NCBI RefSeq assembly: GCF_001753245.1
Contig: NZ_CP017415.1
Coordinates: forward strand, 1,702,501-1,766,500
Reading direction: 5' to 3'
Origin: Acidihalobacter yilgarnensis
GTDB lineage: Bacteria; Pseudomonadota; Gammaproteobacteria; DSM-5130; Acidihalobacteraceae
DNA: 64,000 nucleotides
Shown: in pieces, positions 9,798 to 22,300 of the stretch
Layout: every line of letters begins with the position of its first letter
How positions within the stretch are numbered: the first letter of the stretch is position 1
The notes under the pieces: generated by a model
The model's input: the letters and a program-made list of their open reading frames with translations, nothing else
What the model was told of the DNA's origin: nothing
The model's database searches: none
Program-made: the position numbers and the translations under genes

Positions 9798-11258
9798 ATG
9801 CGAATCGTTCAGGAAGCCCTCACCTTCGACGACGTCCTGCTGCTGCCGGCGCACAGCCAGGTTATGCCGCGCGATGTCAGCCTGCAGACCCGTCTGACGC
9901 GTGAAATCAGTCTTAATATCCCGGTGGTGTCCGCTGCGATGGACACGGTTACCGAGGCGCGTCTCGCGATCGCGCTGGCCCAGGAAGGCGGCATCGGCAT
10001 CATTCATAAGAATATGTCGGCGGAGCAACAGGCTCTTCAGGTCCGTCAGGTCAAGAAATACGAAAGCGGCATCATCACCCAGCCGATCACGGTCACACCC
10101 GACATCAGCATCCGTGAGCTACAGGCGCTGACGCGTGCGCACAACATCTCCGGCGTCCCGGTGGTGAATGGACAGGATCTCGTCGGCATCGTGACCAGCC
10201 GAGACATGCGCTTCCAGGAAAACCTGGATGCCCCGGTGCAAAGCATTATGACGCCGCGTGAACGATTGGTGACCGTGCGCGAAGGATCGGATCTCGAGGA
10301 GATCCGTGGTCTGCTGCACAAACACCGCATCGAGAAGGTGCTGATGGTCAACGACAGCTTCCAGCTGCGCGGCATGATCACGGTCAAGGATATCCAGAAA
10401 TCCAGCGATTTCCCCAATGCCTGCAAAGATGGAGAGGGTCGCTTGCGCGCTGGCGCCGCAGTCGGTACGGGGGCAGGTACCGAGGCGCGTGTCGAAGCAT
10501 TGGTGGAGGCGGGTGTCGACGTACTGATCGTCGATACCGCTCATGGCCACTCGCAAGGCGTCATCGATCGCGTGGCCTGGGTCAAGCGCACCTTCCCGGC
10601 CTTGCAGGTGATCGGCGGCAACATCGCCACCGGCGCGGCGGCATTGGCACTGGTTGATGCCGGCGCCGACGCGGTCAAGGTGGGTATTGGCCCAGGCTCG
10701 ATTTGCACCACGCGTATCGTTGCTGGCGTCGGCGTGCCGCAGATCAGTGCCATCGATAATGTCTATCAAGCGCTCAAGGACATCGATATCCCGCTGATCG
10801 CGGATGGTGGCATTCGATTCTCCGGCGACATCGCCAAGGCGATCGCTGCTGGCGCGCACTGCGTCATGATTGGCAGTATGTTTGCCGGCACCGAGGAAGC
10901 GCCGGGAGAAGTTGAGTTGTATCAGGGGCGGTCCTACAAATCCTACCGTGGCATGGGCTCGCTCGGAGCTATGCAGAAGGGTTCTTCCGATCGTTATTTT
11001 CAGGAAGAAGGCTCTGCGGTGGAGAAAATGGTGCCCGAGGGCATCGAAGGGCGCGTACCTTACAAGGGCTCCATCGCGGGCATCATCCACCAGCTGTTGG
11101 GCGGCTTGCGTTCCAGTATGGGATATGTGGGTGCCCCCGACATCACCACCATGCGTACGAAGCCAGAATTCGTTCGTGTGACCCATGCGGGCATGCGCGA
11201 GAGTCACGTGCATGATGTGGCCATCACCAAGGAAGCACCGAACTACCGCATCGATTGA
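9798..11258 (+). CDS. guaB: IMP dehydrogenase
   Basis: Oxidises IMP to XMP with NAD, the committed step of GMP synthesis. The protein (486 residues from [12 protein letters not shown]) has the TIM barrel, two inserted CBS domains (about residues 95-205), the catalytic cysteine in [11 protein letters not shown], and the flap motif around GMGSLGAM. An in-frame ATG at 9762 would overlap the -10 box and is unlikely. guaA follows, as in most proteobacteria. Confidence 0.95.
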   Translation: MRIVQEALTFDDVLLLPAHSQVMPRDVSLQTRLTREISLNIPVVSAAMDTVTEARLAIALAQEGGIGIIHKNMSAEQQALQVRQVKKYESGIITQPITVTPDISIRELQALTRAHNISGVPVVNGQDLVGIVTSRDMRFQENLDAPVQSIMTPRERLVTVREGSDLEEIRGLLHKHRIEKVLMVNDSFQLRGMITVKDIQKSSDFPNACKDGEGRLRAGAAVGTGAGTEARVEALVEAGVDVLIVDTAHGHSQGVIDRVAWVKRTFPALQVIGGNIATGAAALALVDAGADAVKVGIGPGSICTTRIVAGVGVPQISAIDNVYQALKDIDIPLIADGGIRFSGDIAKAIAAGAHCVMIGSMFAGTEEAPGEVELYQGRSYKSYRGMGSLGAMQKGSSDRYFQEEGSAVEKMVPEGIEGRVPYKGSIAGIIHQLLGGLRSSMGYVGAPDITTMRTKPEFVRVTHAGMRESHVHDVAITKEAPNYRID

Positions 11259-11297
11259 ATGTGGCCATGGAAATTATCCAGACTAGGCACGGAGCCG

Positions 11298-13335
<2,038 letters not shown>

Positions 13336-13380
13336 CACACGCGTGGCGCCAAATGCTGTGACCCGGAGGGAACCGGCGAA

Positions 13381-14841
13381 TCACAGACTGGGGGGCGTGT
13401 TCAACAGGGAACTTGGCAACGGCGCATTAAGGTTCTGACCACTTTGATTGTGATCACGTAACCAGATCAGAATATCGAAATAGCTGCGTATGTTTTGTAC
13501 GTACTGCACTGGCTCGCGTCCACGAGCATAACCAAATGTCGTTTGTCGGTACCAACGACGCTGACTGAGCAAAGGTAATACCTGCTTGATATCCGGCCAG
13601 CTGTTAGGGTTTTTCCCGAGCTTGACGGCGAGGCGACGCGCATCCATGACGTGGCCGAGCCCGATGTTGTATGCCGCGAGGGCAAACCAGGTGCGATCTG
13701 GGTCCTTGATCTCAACTGGGAGTTCACGCCGCAGTTTGAGAAAATAACGTGTCCCCCCCATGATGCTTTGCTCTGGGTTCAATCGATTATCGACATTCAA
13801 GTGCTCAGCGGTTGGCCGCGTCAGCATCATGAGGCCTCGGACGCCCGTGGGCGAGGTTGCATTAGGATTCCAGTGGGATTCCTGATAGCTGATAGCGGCT
13901 AATAGGCGCCAGCTGACGCCATATTTTTTCGCTGCGGTCTTAAACAGTGGTATCAATGGCGGCAGACGTTGCGCCACATGTCTCATGAATGTGAATGTAC
14001 CGACGTAATCAAAGCTTCTTGCATGGCCGTAATAGCGCTCGGTGATCCGATGTAACTCGCCATTTTTTTCGATGCGGTCGAAATAGGCCTTGGCGGCCCG
14101 ATAGAGACTCGCATCACCCTCTTTGCGAAATGCCCACGCAAGCACCTGAGGCTTCCCAATGCTGAAGGCCACGGCGATCTGTGGATAAAATCGACGATTG
14201 AGTGTGACATCGTTTGAATCGTCGAGTGTGTAATCGAGTTTGCCAGTCGCCACCTGATACAGTAACTCTTCAATATCGGTATCGGATTCTGCCTGCCAAG
14301 TGAGTCCAGGATACTGTTTTTGGAGTTGTTTCAATCGCGTGGAAAAACTGCTGTCAGCGATCACGGCTACGCGTTTGCCAATGAGATCGGCGACATTTTT
14401 AGGGCGAGATTCACCCGCACGATAAATAACTTCCTGCTGTATGGTTTGATAAGGTGGTCCAAAGCGTACTCGCTCGCTTCGTCCTGGGGTCACGGCAATG
14501 CCGGCGGCCACCAGATCCACACGACCCGATTCGACCATTGGAAATAAATCTGAGAAATTGTCCGGGAATACCCACTTGACCTTGACGCCAAGGTGCTGCG
14601 CAAAGGCTTCAACAAGGTCGTATTCGAAGCCGGTAGGGCCGTCTGGGCCCTGATAATAGGTGGTCGGGCCGTTACGCGTGGCAACCACCAGTACACCACT
14701 GGCCTTGATCCTATCCAGCAGGGTGTCCGGTGTGCGAGAAAGGACATAAATCAGGGTCGCGCTCATCAAGGCGATGAACAGAAAGATTTCCCCAGCCCGG
14801 ATCAGTTGGCGGCGTCCGCGACGCGTCTTCAGATTGATCAA
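13381..14841 (-). CDS. mltF: Membrane-bound lytic murein transglycosylase F
   Basis: MltF cleaves peptidoglycan glycan strands. The 486-residue protein has an N-terminal membrane anchor (residues about 14-34), a periplasmic solute-binding-like domain (residues about 45-275) and a C-terminal SLT lysozyme-like domain with the catalytic glutamate in AISYQESHWNP followed by GLMMLTRPTAEHL and AAYNIGLGH. Domain order and length are those of MltF/YfhD. Confidence 0.92.
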   Translation of the reverse strand: MINLKTRRGRRQLIRAGEIFLFIALMSATLIYVLSRTPDTLLDRIKASGVLVVATRNGPTTYYQGPDGPTGFEYDLVEAFAQHLGVKVKWVFPDNFSDLFPMVESGRVDLVAAGIAVTPGRSERVRFGPPYQTIQQEVIYRAGESRPKNVADLIGKRVAVIADSSFSTRLKQLQKQYPGLTWQAESDTDIEELLYQVATGKLDYTLDDSNDVTLNRRFYPQIAVAFSIGKPQVLAWAFRKEGDASLYRAAKAYFDRIEKNGELHRITERYYGHARSFDYVGTFTFMRHVAQRLPPLIPLFKTAAKKYGVSWRLLAAISYQESHWNPNATSPTGVRGLMMLTRPTAEHLNVDNRLNPEQSIMGGTRYFLKLRRELPVEIKDPDRTWFALAAYNIGLGHVMDARRLAVKLGKNPNSWPDIKQVLPLLSQRRWYRQTTFGYARGREPVQYVQNIRSYFDILIWLRDHNQSGQNLNAPLPSSLLNTPPSL

Positions 14842-14917
14842 GCCGTCATCCGTCCCACAGGTTCATTGAAGCAATACGCGCCGCTGCATGATTGTGCTTC
14901 CTCTTCTGGCCATGGAT

Positions 14918-14926
14918 TGTTACAAT
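14918..14926 (+). promoter_or_regulatory. Extended -10 element for tRNA-Ser
   Basis: TGTTACAAT, a TGn-extended -10 hexamer (TACAAT), ends 10 bases before the tRNA. No good -35 was seen at the expected distance. Confidence 0.45.
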
Positions 14927-14936
14927 CCGCGCCCTC

Positions 14937-15029
14937 GGAGAGGTACCGAAGCGGTCACACCGGCACCGACTCGAAATCGGTTGGGGGCTTTACCGCCCCA
15001 CGAGGGTTCGAATCCCTCCCTCTCCGCCA
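14937..15029 (+). tRNA. tRNA-Ser (anticodon CGA)
   Basis: A 93-base gene with acceptor arms GGAGAGG / CCTCTCC, encoded CCA, T-arm GGGTTCGAATCCC, a long class II variable arm, and an anticodon loop CTCGAAA that places CGA at 14972-14974. It reads the codon UCG. Its 3' end is the integration site of the island that follows, and the gene remains intact after integration. Confidence 0.96.
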
Positions 15030-15030
15030 T
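15013..15030 (+). repeat. attL core: tRNA-Ser 3' end
   Basis: TCCCTCCCTCTCCGCCAT, the last 17 bases of the tRNA plus one, recurs exactly at 63737-63754 in the same orientation. The bases just outside the 18-mer differ on both sides. With the integrase immediately after it, this is the left attachment site. Confidence 0.88.
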
Positions 15031-15057
15031 ATAATACATAAGGCATTGAATTCCAGA

Positions 15058-15116
15058 TAACTTATTAGGAATCAATACTTAGCGCTATTCGACTGGTACA
15101 CCAAGCGGGTACACTA
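15058..15116. other. Candidate integrase arm sites, left end
   Basis: TAACTTATT (15058-15066) and GGTACACTA (15108-15116) lie between attL and the integrase start. The same two 9-mers occur before attR at 63695-63703 and 63667-63675. In a circular form they would flank the core as GGTACACTA - TAACTTATT - core - TAACTTATT - GGTACACTA, the layout expected of integrase arm-binding sites. Confidence 0.5.
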
Positions 15117-15122
15117 CTTGGG

Positions 15123-16724
15123 ATGCCAGACATGTCTCTACAGACCCATCTACTCAGGCGGGGCGGGATTTATTACTTCCGCGCCAAGATTCCTGTCGAC
15201 CTGCAATTGTACCTGGGTAAACGCGAGGAGAAGTTCTCGCTCAAGACCCGAGATCCCCAGGAAGCGCGTAGTCTGGCCCGTCGTGCCTCGGCCGACTTCG
15301 ACCGACGCTGCGCGATGTTACGTGATGAGATCGCTGCCCGCCAGCGGTCGGGTACTGGCCGGGTCGTGGATGAAGCGCTGATTCAAGAGATCTGCATGCA
15401 CTGGCGGCATCAGGCGCTGGCCGGCGACGAACAGATCCGTATTCTCGGACAGGCGGCGGAAGAGCGCCGGACAGGTCACGCCGAACGTGAAGTCACACGC
15501 GCCGCGCTCAAGGAAACGCTCAGCCAGAGTGCGCTGGAGGCGGTTGAGCCGGCGCTGAAAGGTTTTTTGTATCTCAATGGGCTGCATATCGATCAAAAAG
15601 ACACGGAAGGCTACCGCAGGCTGCTCTACCGCTTCCTGCAGACGGTGACGGAGGTCCACGACCAGCAGCTTGCGCGCGATGCCGGAGAAGTCGTCTGGAC
15701 GCCTGAGGCGCCGCTGACGCCCCGTTCGCCGACCACCCCAGGCCTGAGCCTCGAGACCGCCTTCGAGGACTGGAAACGCTTCGACCCCAGCCGTCCAGCC
15801 CGTACCGTGGCCGACGTGCGCCGAGTGGTCGATGCATTTCAACAACTCACCGCCCATAAGCCCCTGGAGACGATCGAGCGCCAGGAAGTGATCGCCTACC
15901 GTGACCAGTGTATCGCCCAGGGCCTCAGCGCCATGACCGTCAGCAAGAAAATCGCCTTGCTATGCGCCCTGTTCAACGTCGCCATCGATAGCGGCAAGCT
16001 ACGCTATAACCCCGCCCAGCGAGTCTCGATCCCCAGGGGCGATCGCCGTCAGCGCAAGCCCTTCGACCTCGACGATCTCAAGCGCATCTTCGGGCCCACG
16101 CTCTACACCCGGGGCTTGGGACGCAAGACGGGTGCCGCCGGCATCTGGTTGCCGCTGCTGGCGCTCTACCAAGGCTGCCGGGTCGAGGAATTGGCGCAAC
16201 TGCGCGTGGCCGACGTGCAGCACGCCGAAGGCGTCGACTACCTCAATATCGACGACGACACCGATGCGACCCATACGCAAGGCGCCGAGGCGGTGGGGAA
16301 GCGACTCAAAAATACCGCCTCGCGCCGACGCCTGCCGCTGCATCCGGCCGTCATCGCCGCCGGTTTTCTGGATTATGTCGAGCAGGTGAGGGCGCAGCAC
16401 CATCACCGACTGTTTCCGAGCCTGACCCCGGACAAGGACGGCAAATACTCGTCCACCTTCTCCAAAGCCTTCATGAGATACCTGCGCAGTGATCTTGAGA
16501 TCACCGACAGGTCTAAGGTATTTCACAGCTTCCGACATCGCTTTCGGAGTGCCTGCCGCGACGCCGGGCTGGACGAAGAGATCGCTGACGCCCTGATGGG
16601 GCATAGCGATGGGCAGAAAACCGGACGCCATTATGGCGAGCGTTTCAGCCTGATCCGGCTGCACGAAGCGATCAGCCGGATTCAATATCCGGGTTTGGAG
16701 ATCCCGCGTCACCCCAGCCACTGA
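15123..16724 (+). CDS. Tyrosine recombinase / integrase (DUF6538 type)
   Basis: Catalyses excision and integration of the island. The 533-residue protein starts with a DUF6538-like arm-binding region (GGIYYFRAKIPVDLQLYLG), then a core-binding SAM-like domain (about residues 205-300), then the catalytic domain with GCRVEELAQL (Arg I), HSFRHRFRSA (His-x-x-Arg) and LMGHSDGQKTGRHYG (His and nucleophilic Tyr). It lies 93 bases after attL and points into the element. No excisionase gene was recognised. Confidence 0.93.
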   Translation: MPDMSLQTHLLRRGGIYYFRAKIPVDLQLYLGKREEKFSLKTRDPQEARSLARRASADFDRRCAMLRDEIAARQRSGTGRVVDEALIQEICMHWRHQALAGDEQIRILGQAAEERRTGHAEREVTRAALKETLSQSALEAVEPALKGFLYLNGLHIDQKDTEGYRRLLYRFLQTVTEVHDQQLARDAGEVVWTPEAPLTPRSPTTPGLSLETAFEDWKRFDPSRPARTVADVRRVVDAFQQLTAHKPLETIERQEVIAYRDQCIAQGLSAMTVSKKIALLCALFNVAIDSGKLRYNPAQRVSIPRGDRRQRKPFDLDDLKRIFGPTLYTRGLGRKTGAAGIWLPLLALYQGCRVEELAQLRVADVQHAEGVDYLNIDDDTDATHTQGAEAVGKRLKNTASRRRLPLHPAVIAAGFLDYVEQVRAQHHHRLFPSLTPDKDGKYSSTFSKAFMRYLRSDLEITDRSKVFHSFRHRFRSACRDAGLDEEIADALMGHSDGQKTGRHYGERFSLIRLHEAISRIQYPGLEIPRHPSH

Positions 16725-17006
16725 GGCAGGGCTCCAAGTAAATACCCTCTATTTACATCACTGATCAGGACATTACCCTGACTACCGCCTCAATCATCGA
16801 CCGCGTCAATGCCTCGGCTATAAAACACCTCATGAATATTCATGCGCCAGTTAAACTCACTCCTTAGTCCTGATGTGCTTCGGGCTTGAATTCGCCGCTC
16901 CAGTTTATAGCTGCCGCGATATCAAATTCGAATGCAATCCGCAGGCTTACCGAACAGATAGCTCTGGAAACGTTGGCGACCTCTGCCTAGATCCTCTGGC
17001 GGATAC
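16725..17006. other. Intergenic region after the integrase
   Basis: About 280 bases between convergent genes. I see no gene here. A 6-bp inverted repeat (TAAATA / TATTTA) just after the integrase stop could form a weak hairpin. Confidence 0.4.
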
Positions 17007-18923
17007 TTATTCACTCGGTGCCACGACTTCGTCGGCAGGAGGCGTGTCGCCTTCAATCGGATCGAAGAAGTGATACTTTAAGTCCTCCGATTTCTTGGCC
17101 TGGTACATCGCAGCATCACTGTGCCTGATCAGGGTTTCGAAATCTTCACCATCGCCGGGATAGACCGCGATGCCGATACTGGCGCCAATACGCAAGTCGT
17201 GGCCCATGATCGCAAACGGCATGGACAAACCCTCCAGGATCTTCTCCGCCACACGCACAGCATCCGCGGGCGTCCTCAATTTGGCCAACAACACGATGAA
17301 TTCATCCCCGCCCTGACGCCCCACCGTATCCTCGGCACGCAGGCAGGCGGCCAAGCGTCGGCCGACCGCCTGTAGCAACTGATCACCCACATCATGCCCG
17401 TGGCTGTCGTTGACGCACTTGAATTTATCGAGATCGATGAACATCACTGCAAAGCGGGCTTGTGCGCGCTGCGCATGCACGATCGCCTGTTGGACTCTAT
17501 CCTGGACCAGCCGCCGGTTGGCCAGATTCGTCAACGCATCGTAATTCGCAAAGTGTGTCATCTGCGCCTCGATGGTTTTGCGTTCCGTGATGTCATGGAG
17601 CATTCCGATGAATCCCCTACGACCCTCTCGATCAAGCTGGGAAATCCGTAGCTCAACAGGGAATATCTCGCCATTGCTTCGCCTGGCGGTGACCTCGCGC
17701 GGATGCCCGATCACATGTGCCTCGCCTGTTCGCCAATAACGGGTCAGATACCCGTCATGTTCACTAGAGAAGGGCTCTGGCATGAGCAATGAAACGTTTC
17801 GGCCCAGGACTTCTTCACCGCGATATTGGAACATACGCTCCGCCCCCGGATTGAACAGCTCGATGATTCCATTTTCAGAGATGGCAACGATACCTTCGTT
17901 GACACTCTCCACCAGGGTCCGGACCTGGCTCTCACTGTCGCGCAAGCGTTCGTTCGCCTCGTGGGCGTCCCGCTCGGAACGCACCAATTCCGCCACCAGC
18001 GGCGTGAACAGCCAGCGCAGCGACAACAGGGCGATCAACAACAAACCGGCCAGCAACGGCAACAGATACCTCAGCTGTTTCCAGATGGGTGCATACAACT
18101 CCGCGCTATCGATTTTCAGAACCACGCCAAGTCCTGTCCGACCGACCGGACGATAGGCCGCTACCACCTCCTTGTGACGATAATCCTTCGCAATAATCGA
18201 ACCGACCTTTCCCTGCAAGGCATAACTCATCGGCAGCGGTATCCCAGTGCGAGATGTCCTCGACAAGTGCAGCGGCTTGCGTGTCAGTGTGGAGGGGAAA
18301 CAACTCATGTTGACTTCGCCTGAGGGCACGCACATGACCAATTCCGCCGTGGTTCCCCGGCGCCCGGTGCTTTTAAACAGCTGATCCAGGGTGGGTAGGG
18401 GCGTTTCCACGACCGCCTTCCCGATCGCCTGCCCACCAAGCTCGACCTTCATCATCGAGCGTAGGAAATACCCGTTTCTATACAGCAGCTGCGCGTGCCC
18501 AGGCACTCGGATGGGGACCATCACTTCAGGACTTCGGACAAAGCGTCCGGCATGTGCGACCTCGTGTCCCATCTTGTCGTACAGCGTAATCGCTGAGGGC
18601 CCTGTCAGGAGAAACGAATTGACGCCTTTTTGTAACGCGATCTGCGCGGTCGCATTGCCAGGCTGCGCATTCAACACTTCGATTTGCTTGATCAAAAACG
18701 GGCGCGTGGCAATCGTCATGGTTTTCTCGAAACCATGCTTTATGGTGGCCTCCTCCAGCACCACGATATTTTCCAGGGATGAGCGCAAACCTGTCACTAA
18801 CTGATTTTCAGCATTGTTCTTCATCACATAAAATACCGTCATACCAACCGATACGGCTGCAATGACCAAAATAATCCTCGCCATTAGGATTATTTTTGCC
18901 TGATTTATTTTTGTTTTTTCCAT
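17007..18923 (-). CDS. Membrane PAS-GGDEF diguanylate cyclase
   Basis: A 638-residue c-di-GMP synthase. The N-terminus has TM1 (residues about 11-33), a periplasmic sensor region of about 250 residues, and TM2 (about 290-312, LLPLLAGLLLIALLSLRWLF). A PAS domain follows (ESVNEGIVAISENGIIELFNPGA), then a GGDEF domain with an intact active site, GGDEF near residue 537, preceded by RAED, which fits the RxxD inhibitory site five residues upstream. The ligand is unknown. It is a single gene on the minus strand. Confidence 0.88.
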   Translation of the reverse strand: MEKTKINQAKIILMARIILVIAAVSVGMTVFYVMKNNAENQLVTGLRSSLENIVVLEEATIKHGFEKTMTIATRPFLIKQIEVLNAQPGNATAQIALQKGVNSFLLTGPSAITLYDKMGHEVAHAGRFVRSPEVMVPIRVPGHAQLLYRNGYFLRSMMKVELGGQAIGKAVVETPLPTLDQLFKSTGRRGTTAELVMCVPSGEVNMSCFPSTLTRKPLHLSRTSRTGIPLPMSYALQGKVGSIIAKDYRHKEVVAAYRPVGRTGLGVVLKIDSAELYAPIWKQLRYLLPLLAGLLLIALLSLRWLFTPLVAELVRSERDAHEANERLRDSESQVRTLVESVNEGIVAISENGIIELFNPGAERMFQYRGEEVLGRNVSLLMPEPFSSEHDGYLTRYWRTGEAHVIGHPREVTARRSNGEIFPVELRISQLDREGRRGFIGMLHDITERKTIEAQMTHFANYDALTNLANRRLVQDRVQQAIVHAQRAQARFAVMFIDLDKFKCVNDSHGHDVGDQLLQAVGRRLAACLRAEDTVGRQGGDEFIVLLAKLRTPADAVRVAEKILEGLSMPFAIMGHDLRIGASIGIAVYPGDGEDFETLIRHSDAAMYQAKKSEDLKYHFFDPIEGDTPPADEVVAPSE

Positions 18924-19310
18924 CGTGTTACAGACTCGATTAAGAATTGATGCTCATATTCCCGGCGAATTTCAGCCAGACATATAAAGTGTCTCCGGGC
19001 GCGCTGCCGTTGTCCCAGACAGGCCAAGAACCGGAAGCCGCCTCAGGCGCCGCGTACCATAACCGAGTCCTTTATCGCCCTCTATATACCACTTCATTAT
19101 GGTAATAGGCCTTCGTACCGTTCAGCCTCAACAGATACATGGTCCTGCGCGTGCAATTGCTCAATCGTTAACAAGCTTTCCCCGCTGCGCGCTAAACGAT
19201 GAAATGGAAAGTCAGATAAAAACATGAGTCGACGCAGGCACCGCGTCTATCTGCTACTCCCGATTAACAAATCGTGACATCGGTCGCCATCCAGGGCGGA
19301 GCGCAGCTCC
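18924..19310. other. Intergenic region between two GGDEF genes
   Basis: About 390 bases with no convincing gene, holding the 5' region of the PAS-GGDEF gene and the 3' region of the next. No clear promoter or terminator was seen. Confidence 0.4.
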
Positions 19311-22300
19311 TCAGTCTGGCGGCACGTCCTGATGTTCCAGCTGACTCTGCGCGACTAGCAGACGTACCACCTTGTTGCGGCTCTCCTCTACGAGCTCTCC
19401 AGGTCCCTGGCGAGCCAGCGCCATCAGACGATCGCAGGCCCTCGCCAGCGGCTCGCCGCGGATGCCGAGTGTGCCGATATAGTGCGCAAGCGGATGAGCG
19501 GCCTGCAGCAGGTGTTCCAGTGCCCAGGGAGTGTTTGCGAATCGTATAGCGCAGCCGTCGTGATGCATGAACACGGCCAGAGCGCCCAGAGCAGTGGCGG
19601 GGCGGTTTTGTACAATTCGTAGTCGGAAGGTCTCGATCCAGGCCGGTATGTCCGCCGCCGGCATGGGCCTGGCGATGGCGTAGCCCTGGCCATGGTTTGC
19701 GCCCAGCAGGGCGGCCGCCTCAACCAGGCCGGAGCTCTCCAGCCCCTCCACGACCACCCGCTTGCCCATGTCCTGGGCCAGGCGTGTCAGGTAACGGATG
19801 AAGGTGAGGGTACGCAGAACATCGCTCGCTTCGTGCCGCACCAGGCCCTGATCGATCTTGACGACGTCGAACGGCAGCCGGTCCAGGCGCAGCAAGCTGC
19901 TGTGACCTGAGCCCAGATCGTCCTCGGCCAGCTGCACGCCCAGGGCCTTGAAGGCGACGATGCCACGGTCGCGCGCCGCCTCGTCTGCGACTTCCGCCGA
20001 TTCAAGCAGTTCCAGCATCAGCCGGCCGGGCGGGCTGTTGCCCCGCGCCAGTGCTGCCTCCAACACGTCAAGATAGCGGGTATCGGCAAGGCCCTGCGTA
20101 GGTAAATTAACGGATAGTGTCAGTTCGCACCCGACTTCGTCCCAGGCGGCCAGATCCCCGAGCGCCAGGCGGAGTCCTCGCTCGAACAGTTGGAGAAGGT
20201 CATCACTGGTGAACGCGGGCAGGAATCGGTCTGGCAGAATGATCTTGCCAGATCCGTCACGCAAGCGTGCCAGGGCCTCGACACCGGTAGTCCGGCCGCT
20301 GTAGAGGTCGATGATCGGCTGGTAGTGCATGACCAGTCCCCCCTGCTCCAGGAGGTCGAGCCAGCGGCGCCGCGTCTGGAATGCCTGCGTCGCGGGGGCA
20401 ACGGTCTCCAGTCGCGGCAGGCTCAGCCCCAATACCTGGTGCAAGTGCTCCAGCAGGCGACGCGGCTCGCGTGCGCAATAACCACCCGGATAGGGCGAAT
20501 ACAGAGTCAGCACTGCTTGCGGCAAGTTGTCCGGCGCCGCGAGCGGGACGGCGGCATTGGAATATACCCCCATCGTCTGTGCGACCTCGCGCCAGGGTGC
20601 CAAACGCGGATCGGTGGCGTAATTGAGGCAGCGCTCGATCTGGCCGCTGCGCCAGGCGCGCCCGGTCGGGCCCTGGCCCTCGGGCGAAGCATCGGTCTTG
20701 ATCGGCTGTGAGCGGCCCTCGGCCAGCATCTCGAGATAGGCCTTGAAGGCATTGCCTGCGACGAACTCGAACGTAAAGACGTCGTCCGCGTTCGGTCGAC
20801 CGATGGTGACTGCGGCCACCTCGTCCAGCCCAGTCAGGGCTTCGACCACGCCCTGAGCCAAATCGGCAAAGCGCGTCGCTCGCCAGGATAGTGCGTCGAT
20901 GCGGCGCAGAGCCTCGTTGCGGGCCTCGCTGATCGCGGCGTAGCTTTCGAGCTGAGTTTGCACATCCACACAGATGCGGCGACTCAGCACGGCGTGGACC
21001 GCCCCGGCCTGTGGTAGGGCCGACTGGATCTGCTGGGCCCACAAGTCATAGGCCTCGACCCCCCAGCCGGCTTCCACGCCGATCATGGCGTGTATCCACC
21101 CGAGGTGCGCCGCCTCTCGTCGATGATCAGCCTGGGTCAGCGCGGGGTCGAGCAGCAGACGTAAGTACCCTGCAATGGCTTCAAAATGGTGGCGCCGCTG
21201 ATCCTCTGACAAGGCATGTAACACCGGCGCGGCCCCGGGACTGACTACAAAATGTGCGTAAAAGACTTCGAGAAAAGGCACAACCTGTGCCAGTAGGGTC
21301 TCATGCACCCGGGTTAGAGTGGCATGCGCCGCCGGGCCGTAGCCAGTGAGATTTTCAGCGTGCGGCGGATCGCTCGACTGTTCGCTCGTCGGCGCGTCTG
21401 AAAGAGATCGGCACGGATCGAACAGTGTCCACCAGCGCTGACGCACGGACTTCTCAGCCTTGGTGATGTAGAGGGCCTGGTCGGCCGCGCGCAGCAGCAT
21501 GCCGGCTCCTTCCGCCTCACCATTGAGGCACAGGGGGTAGACGACGATCCCCAGACTGGCGCGCACGCGCACCTTGGCGCCCCCCTCCAACGTGATCTGC
21601 CGGGTGAGCGCCTCATGCAGGCGATCGAGCAGGCTTTCCACGTCGTCCATAGCATCGATCTCTTCCAGCAGGAAGACGAACTCGTCGCCGCCCAGGCGTG
21701 CGGCGAAGTCAGTCGTACGCAGCGTCGATTGGAGCCGCTGCGCGAGCTCGCGCAGCACCGCGTCGCCCGCCGCATGCCCGAGGGTATCGTTGATCGGTTT
21801 GAAGTCATCTAGGTCCAGCAGACACACGGCCAGTAGCCGCTCGCGACGTTTGGCGCGCGCCAGAGCCTCGTCAAGGCGTATATCCAGGGCGGCGCGGTTG
21901 GGCAGATCGGTGAGCGGATCGCGCAGCGCCATTTGCGCGAGCTTGCGACGCTCGGCGGTCAGAGCGGTTTCGCGTGCCAGAAAGACGCCGAGCAGGTTGG
22001 CTAATTCCTCGAGCGATAACTGGGTATGACGGTGGCCGAAGGTGCCCGGGGTGCGGCTGTAGAGCGCAAGAATTTGGCGGCTCGCGTCGATGCGCAGCGG
22101 CAGGGCTGCGCTGGAGCGCCAGCCAAATCGTACGAGCGTCGCTTGCCAGGGCGTGGCGTCGTCGGTCTCCTGCCAGTCCGGGATGTACATCGGCCTGTCC
22201 GTGCGTACCGCTAGGCCGGAGGGGCCCTGGGCCCAGGGCCCCTCGTCCCAGCGCAGGGAAAGCTCGGCGACATAGTCGGTCATATCATCGCTGTTGGCGT

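Noticed and set aside
10119-11213. Long open frame antisense to guaB (364 codons)
   Set aside because: It mirrors a strongly conserved coding gene; its residues have no family signature and the composition follows from guaB codon usage.
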